A DNA stretch of 64,000 nucleotides from Microbacterium halophytorum (GTDB taxonomy: Bacteria > Actinomycetota > Actinomycetes > Actinomycetales > Microbacteriaceae), in assembly GCF_002970975.1 (NCBI RefSeq), contig NZ_KZ672982.1, positions 1 to 64,000 on the forward strand, written 5' to 3'. Position numbers and translations under genes: made by a program. Below, piece by piece: positions 9,927 through 17,932 of this stretch; position 1 is the first letter of the stretch; the number at the start of each line of letters is the position of its first letter. The notes under the pieces were generated by a model. It was not told where the DNA came from and did not search any database. It saw only the letters and a program-made list of their open reading frames with translations.

Positions 9927-12900
9927 TCACTGGAAGTCGCGCGAGCGGTGCGGCGCCCCCGTGCTCAGCGGCTCGAAGCCGTCGGCGTTCAGGTTCACGA
10001 CGCCCTGGGGTGAGCGCTCCAGGATGCCGCGCGCGATCAGCGCGGGGCTGTCGCGCACGACGGCGCGATGCCTGGCCCACAGGCCGGGCGAGCAGATCAC
10101 GTTCACGAGCCCGTGCTCGTCCTCGAGGTTGAGGAAGGTGATGCCGGACGCCGTGCCCGGCCGCTGGCGGTGAGTCACGAGCCCGGCGACCGAGACCCGC
10201 CGACCTGGTTCGTGCGTGCGCAGCGCCGTCGAGGGCAGCACGCCGCGCGCGTCGAGGCCCGCGCGGAAATGGGCGATCGGGTGGTCGTCGATCGAGACCC
10301 CCGTCGCCCACAGGTCGCCGACGAGCCGCTCGTAGCTGGTGGGGTCGGCGAACAGCGGCGGCTGCACGGCCTGCACCGTGCCCGGCAGGTACTCCGGGCG
10401 GTCGGCGGCGGCCGCACCCGCCGCCCAGAGCGATTCCCGGATGCCCTCGCCGAGCCCCGTGAATGCGCCCGCGGTCGCGAGCGCCTCCAGCTGCTTCTCG
10501 GTGATCCCCGTGCGGCGCACGAGGTCGTGCTGCGAGGCGAACGGCCCGCCCTCCTCGCGGGCGGCGACGATGCGCTCGGCGGTCGGCAGCCCGACGCTCG
10601 TGACGCCCGCGAGCCCGAGCCGCACGGCGAACCCGGCGTCGCGCCGGTGCGCCGCCGAATCGTCGGGCGCATCCGGATCGAACTCGGTCGGCTCCTCCGC
10701 CGACCAGTCGCTGATGCAGGCGGCGGAGCCGCTCGGGCCCGCCGCGCCCGGACCGACCGGTTCGAGCTCCTCCTGGGCGCCGGAACCGTTGATGTCGGGC
10801 CTGCGCACCTCGACGCCGTGGCGGCGGGCGTCGGCCGTGAGCGTGGCGGGGGAGTAGAACCCCATCGGCTGGGCCCTCAGCAGGCCCGCGAGGAAAGCGG
10901 CGGGGTAGTGCAGCTTGATCCAGCTCGAGGCGTAGACGAGCAGCGCGAACGACAGCGAGTGGCTCTCGGCGAAGCCGAAGCTCGCGAAGGCCTGGATCTG
11001 CGCGTAGATGGCGTCGCTCGCCTCGGCGCTCAGGCCGTTGCGCTCCATGCCCGCGTACAGCGCGTCCTTGATCCGGTCGATGCGCTCGAGGCCGCGCTTC
11101 GAGCCCATCGCGCGGCGCAGCAGGTCGGCGTCCTCCGCCGTGCAGTCGCCGATCGCGACGGCCATCTGCATCAGCTGCTCCTGGAAGACGGGGATGCCGA
11201 GCGTGCGCTCGAGCACGGGTGCGAGCTTCGGATGCGGGTAGGTGACGGGCTCGTCGCCGGCCTTGCGGCGCACGAAGGGGTGCACGGCGCCGCCCTGGAT
11301 GGGGCCGGGCCGGATCAGCGCGATCTGGATCGCGAGGTCGTAGAACCGCCGCGGCTGCAGCCGCGGGAGCAGCCCGATCTGCGCGCGCGACTCGACCTGG
11401 AAGACGCCGATCGAGTCGGCGCGGCAGAGCATGTCGTAGACGGCGGGCTCCTCGCGCGGCAGCTCGCGCAGCTCCCATTCCTCGCCCGTCGCGCCCCTGA
11501 TCAGGTCGAAGGAGTGCTGCAGCGCCGAGAGCATGCCGAGCCCGAGCAGGTCGAACTTCACCAGCCCCATCCACGCGGCGTCGTCCTTGTCCCACTGGAT
11601 CACGGTGCGGCCGGGCATCCGGGCGTGCTCGACCGGCGCGACGGTGCCGACGGGGCGGTCGGTGAGCACCATGCCGCCGGAATGGATGCCGAGGTGCCGC
11701 GGCGCCTTCATCAGCTCGGCGGCGTACTCGATGACCTGCGGCGGGATGCCGCGGCCGTCGCCCAGATCGCCGTGCCGCTCGACGCGGCGCGAGAAGGCGT
11801 CCTGCTGGCCCGCCGAGTAGCCGAGGGCCCTCGCCACGTCGCGCACGGCGTTGCGCGGCCGGTACTGGATGACGTTGGCGACCTGCGCCGCCCTGTCCCT
11901 GCCGTACCTGTCGTACACCCACTGGATGATCTCCTCGCGGCGGTCGCTGTCGAAGTCGACGTCGATGTCCGGCTCTTCGTCGCGCATCGCCGAGAGGAAG
12001 CGCTCGAAGGGCAGGCCGTAGGCGATCGCGTCGACCGCCGTGATGCCCAGCAGATAGCAGACGGCGCTGGCAGCGGCCGAGCCGCGCCCCTGGCACAGGA
12101 TGCCGCGCCGCCTGGCCTCGGCCACGATGTCGTGCACGATCAGGAAGTAGCCGGGGAAGTCCTTCTGCTCGATCACGTTCAGCTCGTGCTCGATGCGGGC
12201 CAGGGCATCCGGGCCCGCCTTCGGGTAGCGGGAGGGCACGGCGCGCCGCACCAGCTCGCGCAGGTACGACATCGGCGTGTGCCCCTCCGGCACCTCCTGT
12301 CGGGGGAGGCGCGGACGGCTGAGGCGCAGGGGGAAGGCGAGGTCCTGCGCGAGGTCGGCGGAGCGCTCGACGGCGCCGGGGAAACGCGCGAACAGGCGCG
12401 CCATCTCGTCTCCCGACCGGATGTGCGCCGCGTTGTGGGCCGGCAGCCAGCCGTCGAGGTCGTCCATGCTGCGCGTGGCCCGGATGGCGGCGGTCGCACG
12501 GGCGAGCCGGGCCCCGTCGGGCGTCGCGTAGTGGACGGCGTTCGTCGCAACCAGCGGGAGACGGGCGCGGCCGGCGAGATCGGCGAGGGCGTCGAGCCTG
12601 CGGTCGTCGAGCGGGTCGCCGTGGCGGGTCAGCTCGACGAAGACGCCGTCGGGGCCGAAGCGGTCGACGAGGCCGCCCATGGCGCGCTCGGCGGCGGAGA
12701 GGTCGGCGCCGCCGCCGGCGATGGGCCCCGCGAGCGCCCGCCCGACGGCGCCCTTGCGGCATCCGGTGAGCACGGCCCAGTGGCCGCGACCGAGCTCGGC
12801 GAGCTCGTCGAGGTCGTATAACGGGCGCCCCTTCTCGCCGCCGCGCAGCTGGGCCCGCGTGATCGCCTCTGCCAGCCGGTGGTACCCCTCGGCGCCGCGG

Positions 12901-13304
12901 GCGAGCACGAGGAGGTGCTCGCCCTCTGGGTCGGCCTCGCCCTTCTGGGGAGCCGTCAGCTGCAGGGAGAGCTCGGCACCGAAGACCGTCCTGAGGGACG
13001 TGCGCTCGGCGGCCTCCGCGAAGCGCACGATGCCGTAGAAGCCGTCGTGATCGGTGAGCGCGAGCGCCTCGAGGCCCTGCCGCTCGGCCTCGGCGACGAG
13101 GTCCTCCGGGGAGGACGCGCCGTCGAGGAACGAGAACGACGAGTGCGCGTGCAGTTCGGCGTAGCGCGCGCCGCCCTCGGGCCGCTCGGCCTCGGCGGCC
13201 GGCGCAGCGGCCTTCGGCGGGGCCGGAGCGGGGCCCTGTGGGAGCCTGCCGCTGAGCGTGCGCTCCATCTCGCGCCATGACATCGGGGGGTTCCGCCAGC
13301 CCAT
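9927..13304 (-). CDS. dnaE2: Error-prone DNA polymerase III alpha subunit (DnaE2/ImuC)
   Basis: 1125 aa C-family polymerase for translesion synthesis with ImuA' and ImuB. The N-terminal PHP domain starts with AELHAHSSFSFLDGAS and ALTDHDGFYGIVRFA (about residues 40-90). The polymerase core holds DEEPDIDVDFDSDRREEII, whose DIDVDF carries catalytic Asp residues. The C-terminal OB fold shows RVSVAGLVTHRQRPGTASG. I chose ATG 13304, 2 nt after the imuB stop; a longer reading only runs through imuB in a wrong frame. In mycobacteria this trio is LexA-controlled and causes damage-induced mutation. Confidence 0.95.
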   Translation of the reverse strand: MGWRNPPMSWREMERTLSGRLPQGPAPAPPKAAAPAAEAERPEGGARYAELHAHSSFSFLDGASSPEDLVAEAERQGLEALALTDHDGFYGIVRFAEAAERTSLRTVFGAELSLQLTAPQKGEADPEGEHLLVLARGAEGYHRLAEAITRAQLRGGEKGRPLYDLDELAELGRGHWAVLTGCRKGAVGRALAGPIAGGGADLSAAERAMGGLVDRFGPDGVFVELTRHGDPLDDRRLDALADLAGRARLPLVATNAVHYATPDGARLARATAAIRATRSMDDLDGWLPAHNAAHIRSGDEMARLFARFPGAVERSADLAQDLAFPLRLSRPRLPRQEVPEGHTPMSYLRELVRRAVPSRYPKAGPDALARIEHELNVIEQKDFPGYFLIVHDIVAEARRRGILCQGRGSAAASAVCYLLGITAVDAIAYGLPFERFLSAMRDEEPDIDVDFDSDRREEIIQWVYDRYGRDRAAQVANVIQYRPRNAVRDVARALGYSAGQQDAFSRRVERHGDLGDGRGIPPQVIEYAAELMKAPRHLGIHSGGMVLTDRPVGTVAPVEHARMPGRTVIQWDKDDAAWMGLVKFDLLGLGMLSALQHSFDLIRGATGEEWELRELPREEPAVYDMLCRADSIGVFQVESRAQIGLLPRLQPRRFYDLAIQIALIRPGPIQGGAVHPFVRRKAGDEPVTYPHPKLAPVLERTLGIPVFQEQLMQMAVAIGDCTAEDADLLRRAMGSKRGLERIDRIKDALYAGMERNGLSAEASDAIYAQIQAFASFGFAESHSLSFALLVYASSWIKLHYPAAFLAGLLRAQPMGFYSPATLTADARRHGVEVRRPDINGSGAQEELEPVGPGAAGPSGSAACISDWSAEEPTEFDPDAPDDSAAHRRDAGFAVRLGLAGVTSVGLPTAERIVAAREEGGPFASQHDLVRRTGITEKQLEALATAGAFTGLGEGIRESLWAAGAAAADRPEYLPGTVQAVQPPLFADPTSYERLVGDLWATGVSIDDHPIAHFRAGLDARGVLPSTALRTHEPGRRVSVAGLVTHRQRPGTASGITFLNLEDEHGLVNVICSPGLWARHRAVVRDSPALIARGILERSPQGVVNLNADGFEPLSTGAPHRSRDFQ

Positions 13305-13306
13305 CG

Positions 13307-14920
13307 CTACGCGTACCTCCCCTCGAGCGCCCAGCCGGCGGGGGAGAGCACGGCGAGCCAGGCGCCCCCGTCGCCGTCGACGAGCTGGAAGCGGTGCAGA
13401 CAGCGGGCCCGCTCGGCATCCCAATCGCGCTCGACGAGGGGCCACGGGCCCGCCCACGACACGATCGGCCGGCCCGACAGGCTCGCCGGCTCGGCCGTCA
13501 GCGCGCCCCGCTCGTCGACGGCGCACACCGCGCCGCCCGCGCCCGCGACCTCGACGGGGATCGGCTCGCGGAAGACCTCGGCGGGAAGCGGTGCGGGGAG
13601 GGCGCCCGGCCAGGGCCGGCCGGCCGTCGCATCCGGCGGCGCGTCGTCGTCCCACGGCAGCAGCACCTCGCGCTCGGCCGCCGTGCGCCCGCCGCCGACG
13701 CGCGGGCTGAGCACACCGCGGTGGCCGAGCACCGCCTGTGCTCGGGTCATGGCGTGGTGGGCGCGCTCGTTCGGCCCGTGCCCGATCAGGGCCGGCTGGT
13801 GGGCGTTCGCGGCGTCCACCGCCTCCGGCTCGATCCGCACGAGCGCGACACCGCCCCGCATCGCGACCTGCCCCGGTGCGGCCTCGCCCGCCGCCTCCTG
13901 CAGCTGCCACCGGATGCGGTCGACCGTCGCGGGGGCGTCGAACGAGACGGGATGCTGCCAGACGCGTTCCGAGCGGCGGCCGTCGTCGTCGACCAGCACG
14001 ATGCGCACTGCCGTGCACGCCAGCCCCGCGGCGCCGAGCGCCTCGTGGAACTCCTCGACGGTGCGGCGGGCGGCGAAGGCGACCTGCTCGGCGATCTCGA
14101 GGGGCGGCTCGAGGGCGATCTCGCGCGCCAGCTCCGGCGGCGGCACGCGGGGGGAGACCTCGCGGGGGTCGGCGCCCGCGGCCCGCGCGTGCAGGGTCGC
14201 GCCGGCCGTTCCCATCCGATCGCGCACCAGCCGTGCATCGAGTGCCGCGAACTCCCCGAGCGTGCGCACCCCGAGGCGCGCCAGCAGCGCACCGGCGTCG
14301 GCGTCGCCCAGCGCGGAGACGGGCAGCGGGGCGAGGAACGGGGCGGAGCCGCCCGGTGCGACGACGAGGGTGCGCGCGCCCGGTTCCGCGCCGGGAGCCG
14401 CCCGACCGCCCGTGCCCGCGCCGCCGGCGAGCCTGGCCGCCTGCTCGGCCGCGAACACGCCGTCGGCGATGCCGGCGCGCACGTCGGCGAAGCCCGAGCC
14501 GCGCAGCGGTTCCAGGAGCGAGGCGGCGGCCGCCTCCTCGCCGCCGTAGAACCGGGCGGGCCCGCGGGCCCGCAGCGCCGCGAGGCCGGGGCGCAGCGCC
14601 TGCGCGCCGGGGGAGAGCTCCTCGAGGACGCGCAGGGCGTCGTGGAACGCGCGCGCGTCGCGGCCGTCGTCGGCCGGTGCGATCACGAGGGACGGGCAGG
14701 CCGACTGCGCGTCGCGCCGGCGCTGCCCCGCGCGGACGCCCTGCGACCGCGCCGCCGCCGAGCACGCGACCACGCGGTTGCCGTGCACGAGCGCGATCGG
14801 GGCATCCGGGGCGACGCCCTCCTGCGAGGCGCGCGCGTCGAGCTCCCGAGCGCGCGCCCGCAGCAGCGCCGTCACGGGCCAGTCGGGGAACCACAGCACG
14901 ATCGTGCGGACGCCGCTCAT
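13307..14920 (-). CDS. imuB: Inactive Y-family polymerase-like mutasome protein ImuB
   Basis: 537 aa. Y-family (DinB-like) fold lacking polymerase activity, which in the known system bridges ImuA', DnaE2 and the beta clamp. The N-terminus reads RTIVLWFPDWPVTALL where an active Y-family polymerase has an Asp-rich DxDxFYASVE motif, so the first catalytic acidic residues are absent. The little-finger-like region (IAEQVAFAARRTVEEFHEAL) and a Pro/Ala-rich C-terminal extension follow. The start overlaps the imuA' stop by 4 nt and the stop is 2 nt from dnaE2, so the three genes are tightly coupled. Confidence 0.92.
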   Translation of the reverse strand: MSGVRTIVLWFPDWPVTALLRARARELDARASQEGVAPDAPIALVHGNRVVACSAAARSQGVRAGQRRRDAQSACPSLVIAPADDGRDARAFHDALRVLEELSPGAQALRPGLAALRARGPARFYGGEEAAAASLLEPLRGSGFADVRAGIADGVFAAEQAARLAGGAGTGGRAAPGAEPGARTLVVAPGGSAPFLAPLPVSALGDADAGALLARLGVRTLGEFAALDARLVRDRMGTAGATLHARAAGADPREVSPRVPPPELAREIALEPPLEIAEQVAFAARRTVEEFHEALGAAGLACTAVRIVLVDDDGRRSERVWQHPVSFDAPATVDRIRWQLQEAAGEAAPGQVAMRGGVALVRIEPEAVDAANAHQPALIGHGPNERAHHAMTRAQAVLGHRGVLSPRVGGGRTAAEREVLLPWDDDAPPDATAGRPWPGALPAPLPAEVFREPIPVEVAGAGGAVCAVDERGALTAEPASLSGRPIVSWAGPWPLVERDWDAERARCLHRFQLVDGDGGAWLAVLSPAGWALEGRYA

Positions 14921-15621
14921 GAGCCCACCAGCCTCAGCGACGGCCGCTCGGAGTGCCGAGCGGCGGGCTGTTCGGCGGTGAGCGACTCGACGGCGCCCGT
15001 CGGGCCCGGCAGCAGCACGCGGGAGGTGCGGGGCATCGGCGCGCGCCTCCCGCGCAGGGAGACCGTCGCGGCGCGGCCCGAGATCAGCCCGTGCCCGCGG
15101 CCGATCCCGACCCATTCCTCGCCGCTCACCTCGATCTCGGCCTCGGAACCCGGCCAGCCGCCGAGCGCCAGCAGCGTGCTGGATCGGTCGCGCAGGCGCG
15201 CGTCGAGCCGGCTCGCCTCCGCGGGGGCGGGGGATCGAGGCGGGCGCACGGCGACCAGCGGGAACACCTCGCACGCCGACGAGGCCGCCTGCAGCCATCG
15301 AGAGCCCGGTTCGGGGATGAGCACGAGCCTGCCCAGGTCGACGCCGTGCCCCGCCGCGGCTTCGACCGAGAGCTCGGGAACGCCGACGACGCAGCACCAC
15401 TCGCCCGCGGTGGAGGCCGCGCCGAGCAGGGCGAGCATCAGAGACAGCTCGCCGCCCCCGAGCGCGTATGCGGCCCCGACACGGGGACCGCCGTCGGGGA
15501 AGAGGCCCGCGAGGGGGCCGGGAGCGGGCAGGGTCGCCGGCGCGGCGCGGCGCTGCTGCATCGACGCGATGCGCTCGCGCAGCTCCGCCACCCGCGCCAG
15601 ATCACCTCGAGCCGTCCCCAT
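14917..15621 (-). CDS. imuA: Mutasome protein ImuA' (RecA-like)
   Basis: 234 aa, first gene of the imuA'-imuB-dnaE2 operon. ImuA' is a RecA-related protein without a full ATPase site. The region around residues 50-70 (YALGGGELSLMLALLGAAS) takes the place of a Walker A and lacks the GKT. The C-terminus ends in a short basic tail. The start ATG 15621 has a minus-strand TAAACT box 6 nt upstream, which predicts a leaderless mRNA. I could not find a good LexA palindrome in the 130-nt divergent region. Confidence 0.85.
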   Translation of the reverse strand: MGTARGDLARVAELRERIASMQQRRAAPATLPAPGPLAGLFPDGGPRVGAAYALGGGELSLMLALLGAASTAGEWCCVVGVPELSVEAAAGHGVDLGRLVLIPEPGSRWLQAASSACEVFPLVAVRPPRSPAPAEASRLDARLRDRSSTLLALGGWPGSEAEIEVSGEEWVGIGRGHGLISGRAATVSLRGRRAPMPRTSRVLLPGPTGAVESLTAEQPAARHSERPSLRLVGS

Positions 15622-15627
15622 GCCACC

Positions 15628-15633
15628 AGTTTA
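15628..15633 (-). promoter_or_regulatory. -10 box TAAACT for imuA', leaderless
   Basis: Minus-strand TAAACT, 6 nt, then the imuA' ATG. Upstream lie GAAC-containing half-sites (for example AGAACATAG near 15670) that could belong to a degenerate SOS box. Confidence 0.4.
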
Positions 15634-15737
15634 GAAACTATGTACGACATTCGCGAGGGGAGAGCCTGGATCTATGTTCTAGTTCGGGTTGAAGGTGAGT
15701 CAGCCCGGCGTGCGAGGCGGCCGACGCGCCCGCGCGC

Positions 15738-15743
15738 TAGGGT
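15738..15743 (+). promoter_or_regulatory. -10 box TAGGGT for the alanine racemase pair, leaderless
   Basis: TAGGGT followed by 7 nt and the ATG at 15751. Confidence 0.45.
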
Positions 15744-15750
15744 GGAGCGG

Positions 15751-16413
15751 ATGAGCGTGGAGCGAACAGCCAGGGGCATGGGAACGCGCGAGGCGCGCGT
15801 GCGGGTGTCCCGCGGCGCGCTGCGCCGCAACATCGAGGACATCCTGCGCTGGACCACCGACATCGCGATCGACCTGCGCCGCGACGCCTGCGGGCACGGC
15901 GCCGACCTCGTCGCCGGAGTGGCGCGCGAGCTCGGCGTGCGCATCTACTCCGAGGGCGACGACCCCGCGGGCGCCCGTTCGCTGGCTCCGCTCGACGCCG
16001 TGTACGGGCTCGCCGGCCGCGGAACCCCGGCGATGACGCTCGCCGCGCCCGTGCTCTCGACGAAGCCGCTGCGCGCGGGCGAGGGCGTCTCGTACGGCTA
16101 CCGGTTCCGCGCCGAGCGGGACACGACGATCGCCCTGGTCGCCGGCGGCTACGCGCAGGGCCTCGTGCGTGCGATCGGCGGGCACGCGGAGACCCTGCTG
16201 AACGGCTCCAGGCGACGCATCGTCGGCCGCATCGCGATGGACGTCCACGTCGTCGACCTGGAGGGCGCCGGCGCCGAACCGGGTGACGAGAGCGTGCTGT
16301 TCGGCGAGGGCGATCCTTCTCTGCTGGCGGCGTGGGCCGCCGCGACGGGCATGACGGAGCTCGAGCTGGCCGCCTGCGTCGGCCGCAGCGTCGAACGGGA
16401 GGCGATCGCATGA
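15751..16413 (+). CDS. Alanine racemase C-terminal-domain protein with collapsed barrel
   Basis: 220 aa, against about 370 for a normal alanine racemase. The N-terminus keeps only a vestige of the first barrel strand: LRRDACGHG at residues 42-50 stands where the PLP-lysine motif VVKANAYGHG is expected, so Lys is replaced by Arg and Tyr by Cys. About 170 residues of the barrel are then missing. From residue about 95 the C-terminal domain is well preserved: GEGVSYGYRF with the catalytic-Tyr position (Tyr115), VAGGYAQGLVRAI, NGSRRRIVGRIAMD (residues 151-164). It cannot bind PLP alone. It overlaps the next gene by 4 nt. That gene keeps the Lys but has lost this Tyr segment, so a heterodimer is plausible. 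Confidence 0.8.
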   Translation: MSVERTARGMGTREARVRVSRGALRRNIEDILRWTTDIAIDLRRDACGHGADLVAGVARELGVRIYSEGDDPAGARSLAPLDAVYGLAGRGTPAMTLAAPVLSTKPLRAGEGVSYGYRFRAERDTTIALVAGGYAQGLVRAIGGHAETLLNGSRRRIVGRIAMDVHVVDLEGAGAEPGDESVLFGEGDPSLLAAWAAATGMTELELAACVGRSVEREAIA

Positions 16414-17450
16414 CGACGGGAGCGAGGCTCCGCATCGACCTGGCCCGGTTCCGCAGGAACGTGGCGGCCGTGCGCGAGCGCATGGCGCCCGCCGACGTGC
16501 TCGTCGTCGTGAAGGACGACGCCTACGGGCACGGCGTCGAGCCGATCGTCCGCGCGGCCGTCGACGCCGGTGCGACGTGGTTCGGCGCGATCGACCCCGC
16601 CAGCGCCCTGCGGGCGAAGGCCGTCGCCGGGGATGCCGCCCGGGTGTTCAGCTGGCTGACCGCGACCGATGCCGAGGTCGCGGAGATGCTCGCCGCCGGC
16701 CTCGAGCTGGGGGTCGGCGATGCCGGCTACCTCGAGCGGGTCGCGGAGACCGCCCGCGGCGGAGAGCCGGCGCCCGTGCACCTGAAGATCGACACGGGCC
16801 TGCACCGGAACGGCATCCGCCCCGAGGCCTGGCCGTCGGTGTGCGCTCGCGCGGCGGAGCTGGAGGCGGCTGGCGACATCAGGGTCGTGGGGCTCTGGAG
16901 CCACATCGCAGAGGCGAGCGACGACGAGGACGACGCGTCCCGCGCCGTGTTCGACGGGGCCGTGGCACAGGCGCGGGCCGTCGGGCTCGCGCCCGCGGTG
17001 CGACACCTCGCCGCGAGCGCCGCGGCGTGGCACCGGCCGGAGTTCCGGTACGACCTCGTGCGCATCGGCGCATTCTGCTACGGCGTGCGCTCGGCCGACG
17101 GCCCCGAGCTCGAGGGGCTCGAGGCCGTCGCAACGCTGACCGCGCCCGTGACCGCCGTCGGCGGCGGCACGGCGACCGTCGACATCGGGTCAGCCGACGG
17201 CGTCTTCTCGACGTGGGCCGGTCGCGTCGACGTCGCCGCCCCCGGTGGCCGCCGCGCGCTCGAGAGCGTCGGCCCCTTCGATTCCCGCGTGGCCGCCTGG
17301 CCCGGCGCGGCCATCGGCGATGAGGTCGCGATCTTCGGCGCGCGCGCCGATGGCGCGCCGACCTCGACCGATCAGGCCGAGGCGATCGACACGGTCGGCG
17401 AGGAGCCCCTGCTCAGGCTCTCGTCGCGCATCCGCCGCGAGTACGTCTGA
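16410..17450 (+). CDS. Alanine racemase with PLP lysine but degenerate C-terminal domain
   Basis: 346 aa. The PLP-binding barrel looks intact: VVVKDDAYGHG with Lys35, HLKIDTGLHRNGI with the substrate-binding Arg, LWSHIAEAS, and YDLVRIGAFCYG. The C-terminal domain is altered. The GxxVGYG segment that carries the catalytic Tyr' in trans is missing after LTAPVTAVGGG. The usual VCMDQ-type block reads VGPFDSR, although GDEVAIFG and the ending LLRLSSRIRREYV remain. Alanine racemase active sites form at the dimer interface from the barrel Lys of one chain and the C-terminal Tyr of the other. The upstream overlapping gene supplies exactly the missing half. D-alanine production for peptidoglycan is the likely role, but this is inference. 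Confidence 0.82.
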   Translation: MTTGARLRIDLARFRRNVAAVRERMAPADVLVVVKDDAYGHGVEPIVRAAVDAGATWFGAIDPASALRAKAVAGDAARVFSWLTATDAEVAEMLAAGLELGVGDAGYLERVAETARGGEPAPVHLKIDTGLHRNGIRPEAWPSVCARAAELEAAGDIRVVGLWSHIAEASDDEDDASRAVFDGAVAQARAVGLAPAVRHLAASAAAWHRPEFRYDLVRIGAFCYGVRSADGPELEGLEAVATLTAPVTAVGGGTATVDIGSADGVFSTWAGRVDVAAPGGRRALESVGPFDSRVAAWPGAAIGDEVAIFGARADGAPTSTDQAEAIDTVGEEPLLRLSSRIRREYV

Positions 17451-17466
17451 GGCGGCGTTCGCGCGA

Positions 17467-17510
17467 ACGCACGAGAACGCCCCGGAGGATCATCCGGGGC
17501 GTTCGTGCGT
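17467..17510. terminator. Bidirectional hairpin terminator between alr and DUF7455 genes
   Basis: Arms GAACGCCCCGG (17475-17485) and CCGGGGCGTTC (17494-17504) around an 8-nt loop, extended by ACGCAC/GTGCGT with a 2-nt bulge. It lies between convergent genes. There is no long T-tract, as usual in this GC-rich genome. Confidence 0.8.
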
Positions 17511-17531
17511 GATTGTCCGTTCAGCGCGGGG

Positions 17532-17750
17532 TCAGAGGGCCGACACCGATTCCAGGCGGTCGGTCTCGTCGTGCCACTCGGTCGCCACGGCGCGGAGCTT
17601 CTCCTCGAACTTGCGACCGTGGTGGGCGCAGTACAGGAGCTCGCTGTCGCCGACCGTCGCGGCGATGTACGCCTGCGCGCCGCAGGCGTCGCAGCGGTCG
17701 AGCGCCGTGAGGCGGTGGGTCACGGGGGCTTCGGCGGTTGCTGCAGTCAT
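17532..17750 (-). CDS. DUF7455 small zinc-ribbon-like protein
   Basis: 72 aa. The core RCDACGAQAYIAA and LLYCAHHGRKFEEKL carry Cys-x2-Cys and Cys-x-His-His, a probable zinc site. This family is conserved beside parE in actinobacteria, with no known function. I chose ATG 17750 because GAGGAGG lies 8 nt upstream. The frame continues 15 codons further but has no ribosome site there. Divergent from parE and convergent with the alanine racemase pair. Confidence 0.85.
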   Translation of the reverse strand: MTAATAEAPVTHRLTALDRCDACGAQAYIAATVGDSELLYCAHHGRKFEEKLRAVATEWHDETDRLESVSAL

Positions 17751-17918
17751 GGTGTCGGCCTCCTCGGGTTGCCTCATGCGGTGAACCGTGTGCATTCATG
17801 TAACCACGCGCGGCTGGGGGAGGGCTCCGCTCGGCGGCGCGTTTCGCTCACCGCGAAGCGGGGAATGCGAGCCTCGAGCGCGACTGTGTGTCCAGCGGGC
17901 CCGAACGCCGCACGCGGG

Positions 17919-17924
17919 TAGAGT
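17919..17924 (+). promoter_or_regulatory. -10 box TAGAGT for parE
   Basis: TAGAGT, 8 nt, then the GTG start of parE, so the transcript should be leaderless or nearly so. Confidence 0.4.
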
Positions 17925-17932
17925 CGTAGCTT

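Noticed and set aside
9927..14894. A 1655-residue open frame suggesting a DnaE2-ImuB fusion
   Set aside because: The extra N-terminal part is the wrong frame of imuB. imuB has its own start, stop and protein signature.
15628..15690. Candidate LexA (SOS) box before imuA'
   Set aside because: Only single GAAC-type half-sites are present. No palindrome with N4 spacing was convincing, so it is not listed as a site.
16410..17450. Treating the two alanine racemase genes as a plain tandem duplication
   Set aside because: Each copy lacks a different essential part, so they are complementary rather than redundant copies.
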